A stretch of 64,000 nt of DNA from Chryseobacterium sp. 18061 (GCA_902706205.1 CACSKA010000006.1:62001-126000); one strand, 5' to 3'; shown: positions 8,795 through 18,869, counted from the stretch's first letter. Notes: generated by a model not told the origin, from the letters alone. Numbers and translations are program-made.

Positions 8795-10269
8795 GTTTAT
8801 GGATCAATGGCGACTGGGTCGCCGGGCGCGCAGAGGCACGCAGCAAAACTAATCCGGTTACGCACGAAGCGGTGTGGCAAGGGAATGACGCAGATGCCGA
8901 ACAAGTTACCGAGGCGGTAAAAGCGGCGCGTGTAGCGTTCCTCGCCTGGGCAAAACAACCGTTCAGCACGCGGCAACAGATTGCTGAAAAATTTGCCGCG
9001 CTGCTGGAAAGTAATAAAGACGCGCTGACGGAGGTTATCGCCCGCGAAACCGGCAAACCACGCTGGGAAGCGGCGACGGAAATCGGCGCGATGATCAACA
9101 AAATTGCCATTTCGGTGAAGGGCTATCACAGCCGTACCGGTGAACAGGAAACGCCGATACCTGACGGCGCGGCCACGCTGCGTCATCGTCCACACGGTGT
9201 ACTGGCGGTATTCGGCCCGTATAACTTCCCCGGCCATTTGCCGAACGGGCACATCGTTCCGGCGCTGCTGGCAGGCAATACCGTGGTTTTCAAACCGAGC
9301 GAGTTAACGCCAATGAGCGGCGAAGCCGTGGTGAAATTGTGGCAGCAGGCGGGCTTACCGGCGGGCGTGTTGAACCTGATTCAGGGCGGGCGCGCGGTCG
9401 GTGAAGCATTAAGCGGGCAGGCCGATCTCGACGGGCTGCTGTTTACTGGCAGCTCGAATACCGGTTTTACGCTGCACCGCCAGCTGGCGGGACAGCCGCA
9501 GAAAATTCTGGCGCTGGAAATGGGCGGCAACAATCCGCTGATCGTTGATGAACCGCAGGACATTGATGCCGCGGTACACGTGGCGGTGCAATCGGCGTTT
9601 ATTACCGCCGGACAGCGCTGTACCTGCGCCCGTCGTCTGCTGGTGAAACGCGGTGAAGCAGGGGATGCGTTCCTGAAACGTCTGGTGGAGGTCACCCGTC
9701 GGATCGTGCCTGACAGCTGGCACGCCGAACCGCAGCCGTTTATCGGCGGCCTGATTTCTGAACAGGCCGCGCAAAATGTGCGTACTGCCTGGCTGCAGCA
9801 CGTTGCCAACGGCGGTGTGTCGCTGCTGGAGCCGCGATTGCTAAAACCCGGCACGTCATTAGTGACACCGGGCATTATTGATATGACCGAAGCGCAAAAT
9901 GTGGCGGATGAAGAAGTGTTTGGGCCGCTGCTTTGCGTCTGGCGTTACGACACTTTTGATGAAGCGATTATTCTGGCGAACAACACCCGTTACGGCCTCT
10001 CGTGCGGGCTGGTATCTGCCGAGCGTGAGAAATTTGACCAGTTGCTGCTGGAAGCCCGCGCAGGGATCGTCAACTGGAATAAACCGTTGACCGGCGCGGC
10101 GAGTACGGCCCCGTTTGGCGGCGTGGGTGCGTCGGGCAACCATCGGCCGGGCGCATGGTACGCCGCGGATTATTGCGCATGGCCGATGGCAAGCCTGGAA
10201 TCTCCGGGACTGAGTCTGCCGGGCACGCTCAATCCGGGTCTCGATTTTTCCTCTGAGGTGAAATCATGA
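8791..10269 (+). CDS. astD: Succinylglutamate semialdehyde dehydrogenase
   Basis: Fourth enzyme: NAD-dependent oxidation of N-succinylglutamate 5-semialdehyde to N-succinylglutamate. A 492-residue aldehyde dehydrogenase with the NAD-site segment [16 protein letters not shown], the Glu motif [13 protein letters not shown] and the catalytic Cys in [16 protein letters not shown]. The C-terminal [21 protein letters not shown] block is typical of AstD. It overlaps astA and astB by four bases on each side. Confidence 0.97.
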   Translation: MSLWINGDWVAGRAEARSKTNPVTHEAVWQGNDADAEQVTEAVKAARVAFLAWAKQPFSTRQQIAEKFAALLESNKDALTEVIARETGKPRWEAATEIGAMINKIAISVKGYHSRTGEQETPIPDGAATLRHRPHGVLAVFGPYNFPGHLPNGHIVPALLAGNTVVFKPSELTPMSGEAVVKLWQQAGLPAGVLNLIQGGRAVGEALSGQADLDGLLFTGSSNTGFTLHRQLAGQPQKILALEMGGNNPLIVDEPQDIDAAVHVAVQSAFITAGQRCTCARRLLVKRGEAGDAFLKRLVEVTRRIVPDSWHAEPQPFIGGLISEQAAQNVRTAWLQHVANGGVSLLEPRLLKPGTSLVTPGIIDMTEAQNVADEEVFGPLLCVWRYDTFDEAIILANNTRYGLSCGLVSAEREKFDQLLLEARAGIVNWNKPLTGAASTAPFGGVGASGNHRPGAWYAADYCAWPMASLESPGLSLPGTLNPGLDFSSEVKS

Positions 10270-11591
10270 AAGCCTGGGAAGTTAACTTTGACGGGCTGCC
10301 GGGGCTGACGCACCACTATGCCGGGCTTTCCTTCGGCAATGAAGCCTCGACGAAGCACCGTTTCCGCGTGTCGAACCCGCAACTGGCGGCGAAACAGGGC
10401 CTGCTGAAGATGAAGGCCCTGGCGGATCTCGGTTATAAACAGGCCGTGCTACCGCCGCAGGAGCGCCCGAACGTGCCGCTCCTGCGCCAGCTTGGCTTTA
10501 CCGGCAGCGATGAGCAGGTCATCGAAAAAGCGGCAGCCCAGTCGCCGCAGCTGTTATCCGCCGTGAGTTCCGCTTCGTCGATGTGGGTGGCGAATGCCGC
10601 GACGGTTTGCCCGTCGGCCGATGCGCTGGACGGCAAAGTGCATCTGACGGTGGCGAATCTCAATAATAAATTCCACCGCGCCAGCGAAGCCCCGACCACC
10701 GAAGCGGTGCTGCGGGCGATTTTCAATAATGAGCAGACATTTGCCGTTCACGGCGCATTGCCACAGGTGGCGATGTTTGGCGACGAAGGGGCGGCAAACC
10801 ATAACCGCCTCGGCGGCGATTACCATCAGCCGGGCCTGCAAATGTTCGTGTATGGGCGTGAAGAGGGCGGCCCGCAGCAGCCGCAGCGCTACCCGGCTCG
10901 TCAGACGCTGGAGGCCAGCCAGGCGGTGGCCCGACTCAACCAGGTGAACCCGCAGCAGGTTATCTTTGCGCAGCAGAATCCAGCGGTGATCGACCAGGGC
11001 GTGTTCCATAATGATGTGATTGCGGTCAGCAACCGTCAGGTGCTGTTCTGCCATCAACAGGCGTTTTTGAATCAGCCACAGTTATTGGCCCAGCTGCGTG
11101 AGCGCGTGCCGGGCTTTACGCCGGTGGAAGTGCCGACCTCTCGCGTGTCGGTGAACGATGCGGTGTCGACGTATCTGTTTAACAGCCAATTGCTCAGCAA
11201 GCCCGATGGCAGCATGGTGCTGGTCCTGCCGCAGGAGTCGCGTGAACATCAGGGCGTATGGTCGTATCTGAATGATATGTTGGCGCAAGACAACCCGATT
11301 AACGAACTGAAAGTGTTTGATCTGCGCGAAAGCATGGCCAACGGCGGCGGTCCGGCGTGTTTGCGGCTGCGAGTGGTGCTGAATGAGGCCGAACTTCAGG
11401 CTGTGAATCCGTCGGTGCTGATGAACGATTCGCTGTTCGACACGCTGAATACCTGGGTCGACAGATATTATCGTGATCGCCTGACTCAGGCGGATTTGGC
11501 TGACCCGCAGCTGTTGCGCGAAGGGCGCGAAGCGCTGGATCAGCTGACGCAAATTCTGGATCTCGGTTCGGTGTATCCGTTCCAGCAGTAA
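10266..11591 (+). CDS. astB: N-succinylarginine dihydrolase
   Basis: Second enzyme: hydrolyses N2-succinylarginine to succinylornithine, CO2 and two ammonia, the nitrogen-releasing step. It has 441 residues of the guanidino-group-modifying superfamily. The N-terminus [25 protein letters not shown], central [14 protein letters not shown] (His) and C-terminal [18 protein letters not shown], holding the catalytic Cys, are seen. Overlaps astD by ATGA; a ten-base gap with AAGGAGG separates it from astE. Confidence 0.97.
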   Translation: MKAWEVNFDGLPGLTHHYAGLSFGNEASTKHRFRVSNPQLAAKQGLLKMKALADLGYKQAVLPPQERPNVPLLRQLGFTGSDEQVIEKAAAQSPQLLSAVSSASSMWVANAATVCPSADALDGKVHLTVANLNNKFHRASEAPTTEAVLRAIFNNEQTFAVHGALPQVAMFGDEGAANHNRLGGDYHQPGLQMFVYGREEGGPQQPQRYPARQTLEASQAVARLNQVNPQQVIFAQQNPAVIDQGVFHNDVIAVSNRQVLFCHQQAFLNQPQLLAQLRERVPGFTPVEVPTSRVSVNDAVSTYLFNSQLLSKPDGSMVLVLPQESREHQGVWSYLNDMLAQDNPINELKVFDLRESMANGGGPACLRLRVVLNEAELQAVNPSVLMNDSLFDTLNTWVDRYYRDRLTQADLADPQLLREGREALDQLTQILDLGSVYPFQQ

Positions 11592-11601
11592 AGGAGGCAG
11601 G

Positions 11602-12561
11602 ATGGAGGACTTTCTGGCGCTGACGCTCTCGGGTGAAAATCCGGCGCAGACGCGCGGCGAAACGGCACAGTTTCACTGGCAATGGCACGAGCGTGGCATT
11701 CTGGAATTGACGCCGTTCGCGAGTTGTTCCCAGGCACTGGTGCTGTCGGCGGGCATTCATGGCAATGAAACCGCACCGGTAGAAATGGTCGATTCGCTGC
11801 TGAACGGCCTGTTCAGCAGCGAAATTGTTCTGGGCTGGCGGTTGTTGCTGGTGTTGGGGAATCCTCCGGCGCTGGTGGACAACAAGCGTTATCTGCACAG
11901 TGATATGAACCGGATGTTCGGCGGGCGCTGGCATGAGTTTGTGCCGTCGCTGGAAACGGCCCGTGCGGCGCGGCTCGAGCACGCGCTGTCCCAGTTCTGG
12001 CAACCGCTGGATTCCCTGCGCTGGCATCTCGATATGCACACTGCCATTCGCGGCTCGCATCATGTGCGCTTTGGCGTGCTGCCGATGCGCAAAGAGCCGT
12101 GGGACGATACCTTCCTGCACTGGCTTGGCGCGGCAGGACTGGAGGCGCTGGTGTTCCATCAAAGCCCTGGCGGAACGTTTACCCATTACAGCACCGAGCG
12201 CTTTAGCGCGTTTGCCTGCACGCTTGAGCTTGGTAAGGCGCTGCCGTTTGGGTGCAACGATTTAAGCCAGTTTGCGGCTACACAAACTGCGCTGGCGCAG
12301 CTGCTCGGCGGGGAGATAGCGTCCGCGCCGCTGCCGCTGAAATATCGCGTTGCACAGCAAATCACCCGCCACGACGATCGTTTCCAGCTGCATATGTCCA
12401 CTGAGACGCTGAACTTCACGGCTTTCCCCGCAGGCACGCTGCTGGCGGAAGAGGGCGATACGCGCTGGCTGGCGAAGCATGACACTGAATATGTGCTGTT
12501 TCCCAATCCGAACGTCGCCCCCGGGCTTCGGGCCGGATTGATGCTGGTACGCGAAGCCTGA
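11602..12561 (+). CDS. astE: Succinylglutamate desuccinylase
   Basis: Last enzyme of the pathway: zinc hydrolase releasing succinate and glutamate. 319 residues, close to the K-12 length of 322. Zinc ligands of the M14-like succinylglutamate desuccinylase family are visible in [14 protein letters not shown] (His and Glu) and [16 protein letters not shown] (His), with [20 protein letters not shown] between. The start follows a strong AAGGAGG. A hairpin terminator at 12572 ends the operon. Confidence 0.96.
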   Translation: MEDFLALTLSGENPAQTRGETAQFHWQWHERGILELTPFASCSQALVLSAGIHGNETAPVEMVDSLLNGLFSSEIVLGWRLLLVLGNPPALVDNKRYLHSDMNRMFGGRWHEFVPSLETARAARLEHALSQFWQPLDSLRWHLDMHTAIRGSHHVRFGVLPMRKEPWDDTFLHWLGAAGLEALVFHQSPGGTFTHYSTERFSAFACTLELGKALPFGCNDLSQFAATQTALAQLLGGEIASAPLPLKYRVAQQITRHDDRFQLHMSTETLNFTAFPAGTLLAEEGDTRWLAKHDTEYVLFPNPNVAPGLRAGLMLVREA

Positions 12562-12571
12562 ATCAATTGAC

Positions 12572-12607
12572 GGCGGCGGTGAATTCTCTTCATCGCCGCC
12601 TTTTTAT
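12572..12607 (+). terminator. Terminator of the ast operon
   Basis: GGCGGCGGTGAA pairs with TTCATCGCCGCC (one G-T pair) around a TTCTC loop, followed by TTTTTATTT. Confidence 0.88.
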
Positions 12608-12828
12608 TTGTTAGGCGAAACGTGTTTACCGCGGAGATTGCGGAGTATTCTTATAAACCGCTTTTTAATTAATCAAGATTGCGTTAGACTTCTTCATAAT
12701 CTCTTCCAGAACAGCCAGTTATCTATTTCCTCTTGCAACTCTCCACACTTTTTCCTTATTTCCTCCACAATTGACGAAAAATTGCTTTTTATACTTTCAC
12801 TGTTTTACGCTTGCTCTGACTAATTGAC

Positions 12829-12843
12829 GTTAAAGCCCGTAAA
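12829..12843 (+). promoter_or_regulatory. Candidate CpxR box upstream of spy
   Basis: GTTAAA and GTAAA half-sites, separated by GCCC, resemble the CpxR tandem repeat (GTAAA-N4 to 8-GTAAA). spy is strongly induced by CpxAR and BaeSR in E. coli. The rest of the 340-base astE-spy gap holds the ast terminator and an AT-rich promoter region with no other gene. Confidence 0.5.
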
Positions 12844-12902
12844 GTTAATCACGTCAACACGGCAATGCGCCGTAAAAAATAACTGAAAGTAAGGAACATA
12901 TT

Positions 12903-13391
12903 ATGAAAAAGATGACAACTGCTCTGATTATCGCTTCTACCCTGGCTCTGGGCGCTGCTAACCTGGCTCACGCCGCAGACACGACAACGACCACCACCAC
13001 TGAAAGCGCGCCGATGATGCACCATAAAGGCAAGCCGGGCATGCATCACGACATGATGTTTAAAGGCCTGAACCTGACCGACGCGCAGAAACAACAGATC
13101 CGCGACATCATGAAAGAGCAGCGCGGCAAAATGCAGCGTCCGTCCCTCGACGAACGTCGTACCATGCATAACCTGATTGCCAGCGACTCCTTCGATAAAG
13201 CGAAAGCCGAAGAGATGGTGACCAAAATGGAAGCCCAGCACAAAGACATGGCGGTTTCCCGTATGGAAACGCAGAACAAGATCTACAACATCCTGACCCC
13301 GGAACAGAAAAAGCAATTTAATGCCAATTTTGAGAAGCGTCTGACAGAACATCACGCGCCAGAAGGTAAGATGCAGTCATCTGCTGAGTAA
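12903..13391 (+). CDS. spy: Periplasmic ATP-independent chaperone Spy
   Basis: A 162-residue periplasmic protein with a 23-residue signal peptide ending AHAADT. Two LTxxQ motifs, LTDAQKQQ (about residue 58) and LTPEQKKQ (about 135), mark the Spy/CpxP family of cradle-shaped dimers that bind unfolded proteins during envelope stress. Compared with K-12 Spy the linker after the signal is rich in Thr, and the tail HHAPEGKMQSSAE differs. It stands alone with its own promoter and a very long terminator hairpin. Confidence 0.95.
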   Translation: MKKMTTALIIASTLALGAANLAHAADTTTTTTTESAPMMHHKGKPGMHHDMMFKGLNLTDAQKQQIRDIMKEQRGKMQRPSLDERRTMHNLIASDSFDKAKAEEMVTKMEAQHKDMAVSRMETQNKIYNILTPEQKKQFNANFEKRLTEHHAPEGKMQSSAE

Positions 13392-13413
13392 TTCCAGCCG
13401 AGCTGACTTAAAG

Positions 13414-13471
13414 ACCGCCGGTCTTGCCCACACGCCCATTACAGGCGGTGGGCAGGACCGGCGGTTTTTCT
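13414..13471 (+). terminator. Long terminator hairpin after spy
   Basis: An 18-base stem, ACCGCCGGTCTTGCCCAC with GTGGGCAGGACCGGCGGT (one G-T pair), encloses a loop with a small internal CGCC/GGCG stem and is followed by TTTTTCTTT. The stem is unusually long. Confidence 0.88.
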
Positions 13472-13690
13472 TTATTGCCCCCTTGCCAGTTGTCACATTC
13501 CCGGTATTCTCATGGCACGTCCGTTGACTCTTTCTTCCCGGATATCAGACCGTTACTGGTCATTCATAGCAATAAGTGCATAAAGCCGCTAAGGCTCTTC
13601 ATGCCTTCTGCCGATACTCCGTGTGTGGTGAAAAAAGATAATAAGCATGGCTGCCGCCGTAGCAGCCTGAGTCGTTCTTCAGGAGTGATG

Positions 13691-14293
13691 ATGGAATACT
13701 TTGATATCCGCAAGATGCCGGTCAGTCTGTGGAAAAATGGCGCGGGTGAAACCCGTGAGCTTTGCTGTTTTCCACCTGCCACCCGTGATTTCAACTGGCG
13801 CGCCAGTATCGCGTCGATTGCGGGCAGCGGTGAGTTTTCAGCATTTCCCGGCGTGGACAGGGTGATAACGCTGCTCGAAGGCGGCGAAGTGACGCTCGAC
13901 GGCGGGAATGCCTTCCATCACACCTTAAAGCGTTTCCAGCCGTTCCGTTTCTCCGGGGAGCAAACGGTGCGGGCGCAGCTTTCTGAAGGGCAGATGTCGA
14001 TGGATCTTAATATCATGACCCGACGCGAACGCTGCCAGGCCAAAGTGCGCGTCGCTGACCGGACGTTTACCACTTTTGGCGCGCGCGGTGGCATGGTGCT
14101 GGTGCTGAGCGGCGCGTGGCAATTGGGGGACAAACTGCTGACCGCCGAGCAGGGCGCGTACTGGCAGGATGAACATCACACTATTCGCCTGCTGAAAGAC
14201 GAAGGCAAAATCCTTTACAGCGCCATCAGCTGGAATCCGGCGTGGCCGCTAACGGCGGTCAGCCAGGTCGATGATCTCAGCCTGGCCGGTTAA
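13691..14293 (+). CDS. ves: HutD/Ves-family cupin protein
   Basis: A 200-residue cytoplasmic protein homologous to E. coli Ves (YdjR; HutD family, bicupin fold), with [46 protein letters not shown] and [11 protein letters not shown] conserved. In K-12 it is a cold- and stress-related protein of unclear activity. The start at 13691 is preferred over the ATG three bases upstream because AGGAG at 13681-13685 is five bases away. The last 45 bases overlap the 3' end of the convergent cho gene, so its C-terminal tail is encoded antisense to Cho. Confidence 0.9.
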   Translation: MEYFDIRKMPVSLWKNGAGETRELCCFPPATRDFNWRASIASIAGSGEFSAFPGVDRVITLLEGGEVTLDGGNAFHHTLKRFQPFRFSGEQTVRAQLSEGQMSMDLNIMTRRERCQAKVRVADRTFTTFGARGGMVLVLSGAWQLGDKLLTAEQGAYWQDEHHTIRLLKDEGKILYSAISWNPAWPLTAVSQVDDLSLAG

Positions 14294-15121
14294 CAGCGGC
14301 TTGCAGAGAATTTTATAACCGTCGTGATCGAACCCGGCAGGTAATCGGCGCAGCGCGTCGGCGGCAGAGAGGCTGGACACCGAACCGAGCCACAGCCAGT
14401 TGTGGATGATGTGATATTCGGTCATATCTGCCGCATCTTCTTTCAGCGCGATCGACCCTTGCCAGGGCCAGCAAATCAGCTGCAGTTTTGCCAGCGCAGC
14501 TCGCAAACGCTGGAGGTGCGCTTCCACGCTCTCTTTCCCACAACATGCCCCGGCACAGCGTTTCAACGCTGAGCGAAAACATCCGCGCCCGCGAGTGACG
14601 GTTTCCAGACCCAGTAATCCGTAACACAGTTGGTGCTCATCGGCGAGCGTTTGCAGCGCCTGAAGCGCCGCCCGGCGATTAGCAAATAAGCCGTACAGAC
14701 CCTGCTGATGGGCAAAGTCAATCTCTTTGGCGTAAACCACCTGCGGCTGCGTGTCGTTTAACAGCAGCGAGCACAGCTGACGATTGCGGCGCAGGCGCTT
14801 GTTGAACAGCGGCTGCTGCTCTTTGATCAGTTTCGCTTCGAGCAGGAGGGCGCCTACTTCGCCCGCCGTACGCACCCAGCTGATGCGCCGTGACTGGCGC
14901 AGCATGGCGGCTTCGTCTGGCGTACGCAGGTGCGAGAGAATCCGGCTTCTCAGGTTGATGCTTTTACCGATGTACAGCGGCAGCGTGTCGCTTTCGCCAT
15001 GAAAGGTGTATACGCCGGGCAGGGAAGGCAGTGCTTCCAGCGACGGACGCAGATGTTCGGGATATTCGTAGATTGCCGCCGCTTCAAATTCAAGACGCGG
15101 GGCGGATTGACGCCTGACCAC
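14249..15121 (-). CDS. cho: Excinuclease Cho (UvrC-like endonuclease)
   Basis: A 290-residue homologue of the UvrC N-terminal half; makes the 3' incision in nucleotide excision repair on lesions UvrC handles poorly. The GIY-YIG domain is near residues 30-110 ([28 protein letters not shown]), and a cysteine-rich segment [19 protein letters not shown] follows at about 190-210. The gene is single and preceded by a good LexA operator at 15136-15151, so it is SOS-induced as in E. coli. Confidence 0.95.
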   Translation of the reverse strand: MVRRQSAPRLEFEAAAIYEYPEHLRPSLEALPSLPGVYTFHGESDTLPLYIGKSINLRSRILSHLRTPDEAAMLRQSRRISWVRTAGEVGALLLEAKLIKEQQPLFNKRLRRNRQLCSLLLNDTQPQVVYAKEIDFAHQQGLYGLFANRRAALQALQTLADEHQLCYGLLGLETVTRGRGCFRSALKRCAGACCGKESVEAHLQRLRAALAKLQLICWPWQGSIALKEDAADMTEYHIIHNWLWLGSVSSLSAADALRRLPAGFDHDGYKILCKPLLTGQAEIIDLADRR

Positions 15122-15133
15122 ATTGACTCCTGA

Positions 15134-15155
15134 TACTGTTTATCCGAACAGTATA
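15134..15155. promoter_or_regulatory. LexA operator (SOS box) of cho
   Basis: CTGT-N8-ACAG at 15136-15151 in the extended form TACTGT...ACAGTATA, about 15 bases before the cho start codon. It fits the LexA consensus exactly at the core. Confidence 0.93.
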
Positions 15156-15200
15156 GCAGCGTCGCGCAGGATGAAAAAGGTGAAAAAATCAGCAGAGGGT

Positions 15201-15227
15201 TGCCGGGTAAACGAGAGTTACCCGGCA
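15201..15227 (-). terminator. Hairpin downstream of nadE
   Basis: A perfect 10-base stem, TGCCGGGTAA with TTACCCGGCA around a 7-base loop, 12 bases past the nadE stop. On the minus strand a T-run follows only after about 18 bases, so it may be a transcript-end stabiliser rather than a strict terminator. Confidence 0.55.
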
Positions 15228-15238
15228 ATGGTGGGTTA

Positions 15239-16066
15239 TTAACGCTTCCAGAAATCGTCGAAAACGGTGATCGGAGGACGACGTTTGTGTTCAGTTTTCA
15301 GGTACCAGCCTTCGATGATGCGGGCAGTGGCGGCATCGACAGGCTTACCTTCAAGATAATCGTCAATGTTTTCATAGGTGACGCCAAGTGCTGCTTCGTC
15401 CGGCAGAGAAGGGCGATCATCTTCCAGGTCGGCGGTTGGGGCTTTCTGATACAAATGCTCCGGGCAGCCGAGAGTGGCTAACAGCTGCTTGCCCTGGCGT
15501 TTGTTGAGTCGGAAAATCGGGTTGATGTCGGTGCCGCCGTCACCGTATTTGGTGAAGAACCCGGTCACCGCTTCGGCCGCATGATCGGTGCCGACCACCA
15601 CACCTTTGGTCATTCCGGCAATGCTGTACTGTGCTTTCATGCGCTCGCGGGCTTTTTCATTGCCGCGCACGAAGTCGCTAAGCTCAATACCCGCTTCACG
15701 CAGCGCTTGTTCACTCGCCAGTACCGCGCCCTTGATGTTGACCGTAAGCACGCGATCCGGCTGGATAAACGCGATTGCATCCTGGCAATCCTGTTCATCG
15801 GCCTGAATGCCAAACGGCAGACGCACGGCGATAAATTCCAGGCTGTCGTCACCGTTTTCTTTGCGCAGTTCACTGATAGCCATCTGGCACAGTTTACCGG
15901 TGAGCGTGGAGTCCTGACCACCGCTGATCCCCAGCACCAGTGACTTAATAAACGGCAAGGTGGTGAGATACGACTTCAGAAATTCCACGCTACGGCGAAT
16001 TTCTGCTTCGCTGTTGACCTGCGGCTGAACGCCGAGCGCCTTAATAATCTCTTGTTGCAGAGCCAT
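15239..16066 (-). CDS. nadE: NH3-dependent NAD+ synthetase
   Basis: Makes NAD from deamido-NAD, ATP and ammonia. 275 residues as in E. coli. The PP-loop SGGQDS is in [16 protein letters not shown] near residue 46, and the family blocks [25 protein letters not shown] and [10 protein letters not shown] follow. There is no N-terminal glutaminase domain, hence the ammonia-dependent form. Single gene; divergent from osmE. Confidence 0.97.
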   Translation of the reverse strand: MALQQEIIKALGVQPQVNSEAEIRRSVEFLKSYLTTLPFIKSLVLGISGGQDSTLTGKLCQMAISELRKENGDDSLEFIAVRLPFGIQADEQDCQDAIAFIQPDRVLTVNIKGAVLASEQALREAGIELSDFVRGNEKARERMKAQYSIAGMTKGVVVGTDHAAEAVTGFFTKYGDGGTDINPIFRLNKRQGKQLLATLGCPEHLYQKAPTADLEDDRPSLPDEAALGVTYENIDDYLEGKPVDAATARIIEGWYLKTEHKRRPPITVFDDFWKR

Positions 16067-16274
16067 TTACCCCTCCCATAAAAGGTTGTCTTCTATCTGC
16101 TAAAGCTACCTCTTTGCTGAGAAAACGACAAGGATCACATTTTTGAATGCCGTAAAATGTCGCAATTCAGCAAGATATCGCTTTATTACTAGATTTATCT
16201 GAAAGTTAAGTCAGTTTGCCTCTTGGGTTGATAATTAGCACTATTTATTCCAGGCTTATAACACACTGATAACT

Positions 16275-16392
16275 CGTCATACTTCAAGTTGTTGGTGCGT
16301 TGGCTGCATCTGTGCGCCCCAGTCACATAGTTTTCTATGCTGTTGGGGATTTACAGGTTTGCCGCCTGCCAACAACTCGAATTATGTTGAGT
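16275..16392. repeat. ERIC (IRU) element upstream of osmE
   Basis: An imperfect palindrome of about 118 bases with outer arms ATACTTCAAGTTGTTG and CAACAACTCGAATTAT and a core with CCCCAGTCACATAG and CTATGCTGTTGGGGA. This is the layout of the enterobacterial repetitive intergenic consensus. It ends 20 bases before the osmE start codon and probably forms a hairpin in the osmE leader RNA. Confidence 0.85.
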
Positions 16393-16412
16393 AAAAAAAA
16401 AGAGGACGATGT

Positions 16413-16751
16413 ATGAACAAGAATGTAGCGGGAATCTTAGGTGCAGCAGCAGTACTGACCATGTTGGCGGGTTGTACCGCGTACGATCGTACGCAAGACC
16501 AGTTCACCCAGCCGGTGGTGAAAGACGTTAAAAAAGGCATGAGCCGCGATCAGGTTTTGCAGGTTGCCGGTAAGCCTTCTTCTGAAATTACCATGGCTCA
16601 TGCGCGTGGTACCTGCCAGACTTACATCCTGGGTCAACGTGATGGTAAAGCTCAAACATATTTCGTCGCGTTGGATGACACCGGTCATGTGATCAATTCT
16701 GGCTATCAGACCTGTGCAGAGTATGACACTGACCCACAGACTGCGAAGTAA
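16413..16751 (+). CDS. osmE: Osmotically inducible lipoprotein OsmE
   Basis: A 112-residue lipoprotein, the K-12 length. The signal peptide ends in the lipobox LAGCT with acylated Cys at about residue 21; the mature part is a BamE/SmpA-like domain ([26 protein letters not shown]). It sits in the cell envelope; in E. coli it is made in stationary phase and at high osmolarity. AGAGGA precedes the ATG. The ERIC element occupies most of its upstream leader. Confidence 0.95.
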   Translation: MNKNVAGILGAAAVLTMLAGCTAYDRTQDQFTQPVVKDVKKGMSRDQVLQVAGKPSSEITMAHARGTCQTYILGQRDGKAQTYFVALDDTGHVINSGYQTCAEYDTDPQTAK

Positions 16752-16782
16752 TCAACTCACACATTTAGCTTAGTTCTGAGCA

Positions 16783-16808
16783 AGCCCGACCAACTGGTCG
16801 GGCTTTTT
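16783..16808 (+). terminator. Terminator of osmE
   Basis: AGCCCGACCA and TGGTCGGGCT form a 10-base stem with loop AC, followed by TTTT. Confidence 0.9.
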
Positions 16809-16828
16809 ATTGCCTGATACCGCTTATT

Positions 16829-16843
16829 TAATTGCGCGAATTA
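16829..16843. promoter_or_regulatory. Candidate NagC operator upstream of chbB
   Basis: TAATT-GCGCG-AATTA is a near-palindrome of the NagC type. In E. coli the chb promoter is repressed by NagC and by ChbR and activated by CRP. The match is by eye. Confidence 0.4.
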
Positions 16844-16854
16844 TTTGGCCAAAA

Positions 16855-16870
16855 TGTGAGGATAGTCATA
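16855..16870. promoter_or_regulatory. Candidate CRP site upstream of chbB
   Basis: TGTGA-N6-TCATA, one base off the CRP consensus TGTGA-N6-TCACA, located about 180 bases before chbB and just beside the NagC-like palindrome. Confidence 0.55.
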
Positions 16871-17047
16871 ACCGAAGGTCAATGAGAGACAATTTAGGTC
16901 TGCCAGGAATTATCCTGCTCCTCTGCGATGCCGTATACTCACCTCACTAACACAAAGTAACAATTCGTTACCGTCATAAGCCCGCCCCGTTGAATTCGGG
17001 ATGAATAACCCGGCGGCGGTCAGTAAATACCTATTGAGGAAGCGAGT

Positions 17048-17365
17048 ATGGAAAAGAAACATATCTACTTATTCTGTTCTGCGGGCATGTCCACCTCTCT
17101 GTTGGTGTCGAAAATGCGCGCACAGGCTGAGAAGTACGAAGTGCCGGTTGTTATCGAAGCTTTCCCTGAAACCCTCGCGGGTGAAAAAGGTGTTAACGCC
17201 GATGTCGTATTACTCGGCCCGCAAATCGCTTATATGCTGCCGGAAATTCAGCGTCTGCTGCCGAATAAGCCGGTAGAAGTTATTGATTCAGTGTTGTATG
17301 GCAAGATAGATGGTTTAGGTGTACTGAAAGCTGCTGTTGCGGCGATTAAGAAAGCATCAGCATAG
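17048..17365 (+). CDS. chbB: PTS N,N'-diacetylchitobiose-specific EIIB
   Basis: Cytoplasmic IIB of the lactose/cellobiose PTS family, 105 residues. It passes phosphate from ChbA to the sugar carried by ChbC. The phosphocysteine is Cys10 in [24 protein letters not shown] and [18 protein letters not shown] segments are conserved. The sequence is nearly identical to K-12 ChbB. First gene of chbBCARFG with a GAGGAAGCGAGT ribosome-binding region. Confidence 0.96.
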   Translation: MEKKHIYLFCSAGMSTSLLVSKMRAQAEKYEVPVVIEAFPETLAGEKGVNADVVLLGPQIAYMLPEIQRLLPNKPVEVIDSVLYGKIDGLGVLKAAVAAIKKASA

Positions 17366-17389
17366 TAATTTTTGATTTATTTTAATTTT

Positions 17390-17401
17390 CCCGTCAAAGA
17401 G
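17390..17401 (+). promoter_or_regulatory. ChiX small-RNA pairing site between chbB and chbC
   Basis: CCCGTCAAAGAG is perfectly complementary to the CUCUUUGACGGG seed region of ChiX as I remember it from E. coli. There the chb transcript is the 'trap' that pairs with ChiX and induces its decay, relieving repression of chiP. The site is in the same intercistronic place here. Confidence 0.85.
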
Positions 17402-17418
17402 TAATTTCACACACAATC

Positions 17419-17439
17419 GCCGCAATATTTTATTGCGGC
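17419..17439 (+). other. Intercistronic hairpin between ChiX site and chbC
   Basis: GCCGCAATA and TATTGCGGC form a perfect 9-base stem with a TTT loop, 18 bases after the ChiX site and just before the chbC ribosome-binding site TAAGGG. There is only a short T-tract after it, so it may protect or expose the chbC start rather than terminate. Confidence 0.6.
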
Positions 17440-17456
17440 CTTTAAGGGTATTTTCT

Positions 17457-18815
17457 ATGAGTAAATTTATTAGCTCTCTTGAAAAGGTACTCCTTCCTTT
17501 TGCTGTAAAAATAGGAAAGCAGCCGCATATTAATGCGATTAAAAACGGTTTTATTAAACTGATGCCGTTGACCCTCGCAGGGGCCATGTTCGTTTTAATT
17601 AATAACGTCTTTTTAAGTTTTGGCGAAGGCTCGTTTTTCTATTCTATGGGCATTCGGTTAGACGCTTCCACCATTGAGACCCTGAATGGTTTTAAAGCCA
17701 TCGGCGGCAACGTGTACAACGGTACGTTGGGCATTATGTCGCTGATGGCGCCTTTTTTCATTGGTATGGCGCTGGCTGAAGAACGCAAGGTTGATCCCCT
17801 GGCGGCGGGCCTGTTATCCGTCGCGGCCTTTATGACCGTCACCCCTTATAGCGTGGGCGAAGCCTATGCGGTGGGGGCTAACTGGTTAGGTGGACAAAAT
17901 ATTATCTCGGGCATGGTCATAGGCTTGATTGTGGCGGAGATGTTTACCTTCGTCATACGCCGTAACTGGGTGATTACGCTGCCGGATAGCGTACCGACCT
18001 CGGTTTCCCGCTCTTTCTCGGCGCTGATCCCTGGCTTCCTTATCCTGACCGTGTTCGGTGTTATTTCCTGGGCGCTGGCCACCCATGGCAGCAACTTCCA
18101 CCAGATTATCCTCGACTCCATCTCCAAACCTCTGGCGTCAATGGGCAGCGTCGTGGGCTGGGCATACGTTATCTTTAACTCACTGCTGTGGTTCTTTGGT
18201 GTACACGGTTCACTGGCACTCACCGCGCTGGACAACGGCATCATGACCCCATGGGCGCTGGAAAACATCGCACTGTACCAGCAGTACGGCTCTGTCGAAG
18301 CGGCTATCGCTGCTGGGAAAGAGTTCCACTTCTGGGCCAAGCCGATGCTCGACTCCTACATCCTGCTAGGGGGGTCCGGTGCGACGCTGGGTCTGATTAT
18401 CGCCATCTTTATCGGTTCACGTCGTGCTGACCATCGTCAGGTCGCGAAACTGGCGCTGCCATCGGGCATCTTCCAGATTAACGAACCGATTCTGTTTGGT
18501 CTGCCGATCATCATGAACCCGGTGATGTTTATTCCGTTCGTGCTGGTTCAGCCGATTCTGGCCGCTATCACACTGCTGGCGTACTCGATGGGTATCATCC
18601 CACCGGTAACCAACCTGGCACCGTGGACTATGCCGACCGGCCTGGGAGCTTTCTTCAACAGTAACGGTAGTGTTGCGGCGCTATGTGTAGCGCTGTTTAA
18701 CCTCGGGGTGTCGGTGGTGGTGTACCTGCCGTTCGTGGCGGTCTCCAACAAAGCACAGGCCGTTATTGAGCAGGAAGAGAGCGAAGAAGATATCGCTAAC
18801 GCACTGAAATTCTGA
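17457..18815 (+). CDS. chbC: PTS N,N'-diacetylchitobiose-specific EIIC
   Basis: Inner-membrane sugar channel of the chitobiose PTS, 452 residues, with about ten membrane segments. Family blocks include [30 protein letters not shown]-type helix, [22 protein letters not shown] (substrate-site His and Asp) and [22 protein letters not shown] (conserved NEP). It ends [13 protein letters not shown] as in K-12. The start at 17457 gives the K-12 N-terminus ([21 protein letters not shown]); an in-frame ATG-like extension upstream would run through the hairpin. 92 bases separate it from chbB. Confidence 0.96.
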   Translation: MSKFISSLEKVLLPFAVKIGKQPHINAIKNGFIKLMPLTLAGAMFVLINNVFLSFGEGSFFYSMGIRLDASTIETLNGFKAIGGNVYNGTLGIMSLMAPFFIGMALAEERKVDPLAAGLLSVAAFMTVTPYSVGEAYAVGANWLGGQNIISGMVIGLIVAEMFTFVIRRNWVITLPDSVPTSVSRSFSALIPGFLILTVFGVISWALATHGSNFHQIILDSISKPLASMGSVVGWAYVIFNSLLWFFGVHGSLALTALDNGIMTPWALENIALYQQYGSVEAAIAAGKEFHFWAKPMLDSYILLGGSGATLGLIIAIFIGSRRADHRQVAKLALPSGIFQINEPILFGLPIIMNPVMFIPFVLVQPILAAITLLAYSMGIIPPVTNLAPWTMPTGLGAFFNSNGSVAALCVALFNLGVSVVVYLPFVAVSNKAQAVIEQEESEEDIANALKF

Positions 18816-18821
18816 TGTAAC

Positions 18822-18847
18822 GCGGTACGGGGACATCCCCGTACCGC
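18822..18847 (+). other. Hairpin in the chbC-chbA gap
   Basis: A perfect 11-base stem, GCGGTACGGGG with CCCCGTACCGC around ACAT, with no T-run. It probably stabilises the upstream transcript or sets relative expression of chbC and chbA. Confidence 0.6.
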
Positions 18848-18869
18848 CAGACGTAAAGAGGGAATAGCT

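Noticed and set aside
11299..12186. 295-codon frame antisense to astB/astE
   Set aside because: Spans the junction of two well-identified genes on the other strand; composition typical of an antisense shadow.
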